Shown piece after piece: positions 62,869 to 64,000 of a stretch of DNA of 64,000 bases (position 1 is the stretch's first letter; each line of letters opens with the position of its first letter). Source of the DNA: Smallanthus sonchifolius (Eukaryota > Streptophyta > Magnoliopsida > Asterales > Asteraceae); contig CM042040.1 in assembly GCA_023525975.1 (NCBI GenBank), forward strand, positions 51,305,486 to 51,369,485. The letters are read 5' to 3'. Position numbers and translations under genes: made by a program. A model generated the notes under the pieces. That model did not search any database and was not told the DNA's origin. It worked only from the letters and a program-made list of their open reading frames with translations.

Positions 62869-63211
62869 TCCCCTACGCCACGTGGCGGGAGGTTGGTAGT
62901 TATCGGTTCAAACACAAGGATAAAATTTACGTTTAAACACATACTGCTATAGCGTACGATACAAACAAAAAAAATACTCAAACCGTTGACAAAAAAAAAC
63001 CGTGCATCTCGTTTAAAAAAAGTTAACGAACGAAAGTTATTACAGAAATACGAAACAATTACTAATAGCCATTGAACTTTTGTTGCAATTTTATAAAAAA
63101 CAAACTTAAGGAAAAAAACTAAACTTTATTCTATTGAAATTTTGTGACAAATCTATAAAAAACCAACTTTTCAGTTCAAAATAAAAAAAAGAAAATTTTC
63201 CTATTCCAACG
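62868..63211 (-). mobile_element. Minus-strand Helitron-like 3' end
   Basis: On the minus strand 'cccgccacgtggcgtagggg' is followed by 'aaaaaactag' and T, the hairpin plus CTAG arrangement of a Helitron 3' end. The 5' end was not found; the extent to the right is a guess limited by the hAT element. Confidence 0.35.
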
Positions 63212-64000
63212 TAGAGGTGCACAAACCGGATTTTTTTCGGATCCGGATCCGGATCGGTCAAAGCTGGTCAACGACCGGATCCAATGAAACTGGTTCCGGA
63301 TCGGATCCGGTTAAGGGAGTGGAGAGTTGAAACCTATTGGGACCGGACCGGATATATGAAACCGGACCGGAAAAAAAAAAACCGGTTCCAGCGGGTTTTT
63401 TTTTTTTAAATTAACAAAGATACACTATAAAATACATGTTTTATTTATTTTTTATATTTTTTTAAGTGATTTAACAATAGTTCGTACAAAAAAAATTACA
63501 AAAAACATAATTGAATCACAAAATATATATTATTTATTATGACTTGTTATTCGTCGTCTACTCGTCTTAGTCTTCGTAACATCGGTTTTCAATCTTCTTC
63601 GCTTGAGATACGTTGAGCTTCATCATAAGCTTGTTCTTCGTCAGAAAATGGATTCGCCGCCCCTTGTTCTACTTCGAATTCGTGTATTTCTTGTTCAATG
63701 TCAAGCTCGTCTTCTAGTTTTGCAACATGTTGTACACGTTCGGCGGCATCCAAATGGTCCTTCAAGCAAATACACATCTCCATAGATTCCGGTGTAAGCC
63801 TCGTTCTTCGAATAGATAAAACTCTGCCACTAAGAGAAAAAGCAGATTCCGAAGCTACCGTGGAAGCTTGGACGGTTAGTAGGTCACGGGCCATTGCGGC
63901 TAGCATGGGATATTGGGATTCTCTTCCTTGCCACCAACTCAAGATTTCAAAGTTTTCAAACTCTTCAGATCTTAAAGTTGAAATAAAGTCGGTTGCTTGA
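63212..64000 (-). mobile_element. Left end of a hAT transposon
   Basis: Begins 'tagaggtgcacaaaccgg', a usual hAT terminus, followed by subterminal repeats of 'ccggatccgg', 'ggaccggaccgg' and 'aaccgg' (63216-63395). The minus-strand transposase 3' end lies inside. The 8 bp before it (63204-63211, ttccaacg) is the candidate duplication; the other end is outside the window. Confidence 0.75.
63589..64000 (-). CDS. hAT transposase, C-terminal dimerisation domain (partial)
   Basis: Open from the right edge to the stop at 63589, at least 136 codons; the start lies outside. 'EFENFEILSWW', 'YPMLAAMARDLLTVQAST', 'VASESAFSLSGRVLS' and 'RRTRLTPESMEMCICLKDHL' are the hATC dimerisation block of Ac/RICESLEEPER-type transposases, including the conserved 'A.D.L....S...ESAFS..GR'. 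An acidic tail of about 45 residues follows, ending 'ISSEED'. No break is visible in this part. Function: DNA transposition of the surrounding element, or a domesticated hAT-like gene, which the terminal repeat at 63212 makes less likely. Confidence 0.85.
   Translation of the reverse strand, partial: QATDFISTLRSEEFENFEILSWWQGRESQYPMLAAMARDLLTVQASTVASESAFSLSGRVLSIRRTRLTPESMEMCICLKDHLDAAERVQHVAKLEDELDIEQEIHEFEVEQGAANPFSDEEQAYDEAQRISSEED

Overview
Plant nuclear DNA, almost certainly a eudicot and probably a member of the Asteraceae. The reasons: spliceosomal introns in two plant-type genes, dense nested LTR retrotransposons of the plant lineages Tekay and SIRE, and a SIRE third ORF of a kind I recognise from daisy-family genomes, where it is often labelled 'longin-like' (recollection of the family, not a search). 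No prokaryotic features are present. The window is a transposable-element graveyard in which three host genes survive only as pieces.

Layout. 1-6999: right part of a Tekay-type Ty3/gypsy element (non-coding or decayed interior, then a 3.0 kb 3' LTR), inserted in a minus-strand SIRE-type Ty1/copia element (7000-12274; integrase, protease, gag, primer-binding site, 5' LTR). 13381-17660: 3' part of a plus-strand SIRE element with a long third ORF and 3' LTR. 17663-22000: decayed Ty1/copia with a 244 bp 3' LTR. 22598-24497: solo LTR with GTTTA target duplications, just upstream of three terminal exons of an SVP/AGL24-type MADS-box gene (24513-24949). 25783-35992: LTR fragments split by a young minus-strand non-autonomous Tekay element (26479-35677, duplication CGTTA) whose only ORF is a small coiled-coil protein with a C-terminal membrane segment. 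35993-39826: diverged LTR, Ulp1/C48 peptidase remnant, fragment of Tekay pol. 39828-57867: a minus-strand GT61 glycosyltransferase gene broken inside an exon by a CRM/Reina-like gypsy element (39945-55159, duplication GTAGC), itself split in its reverse transcriptase by a young, nearly complete Tekay element (42140-52185, duplication TAATA). 55600-64000: GT61 intron 1 with a SINE and a CACTA-like remnant, GT61 exon 1, a non-autonomous MULE, Helitron-like ends and the start of a hAT element running off the right edge.

Insertion order follows from the nesting: GT61 gene, then the CRM-like element, then Tekay; SIRE, then Tekay; old LTR, then the non-autonomous Tekay. The two young Tekay elements have nearly identical LTR pairs.

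Most notable: (1) at least five LTR families here carry regularly spaced arrays of short palindromes, each family with its own palindrome; in four of them the array ends within about 8-20 bp of the TATA box, and in both SIRE elements it recurs in another non-coding part of the same element. (2) Two Tekay elements carry an accessory ORF between primer-binding site and gag that predicts a coiled-coil protein with a C-terminal membrane anchor; it is the only ORF left in the non-autonomous element. All boundaries, repeats and motifs were read by eye; family and lineage names are recognition, not search results.
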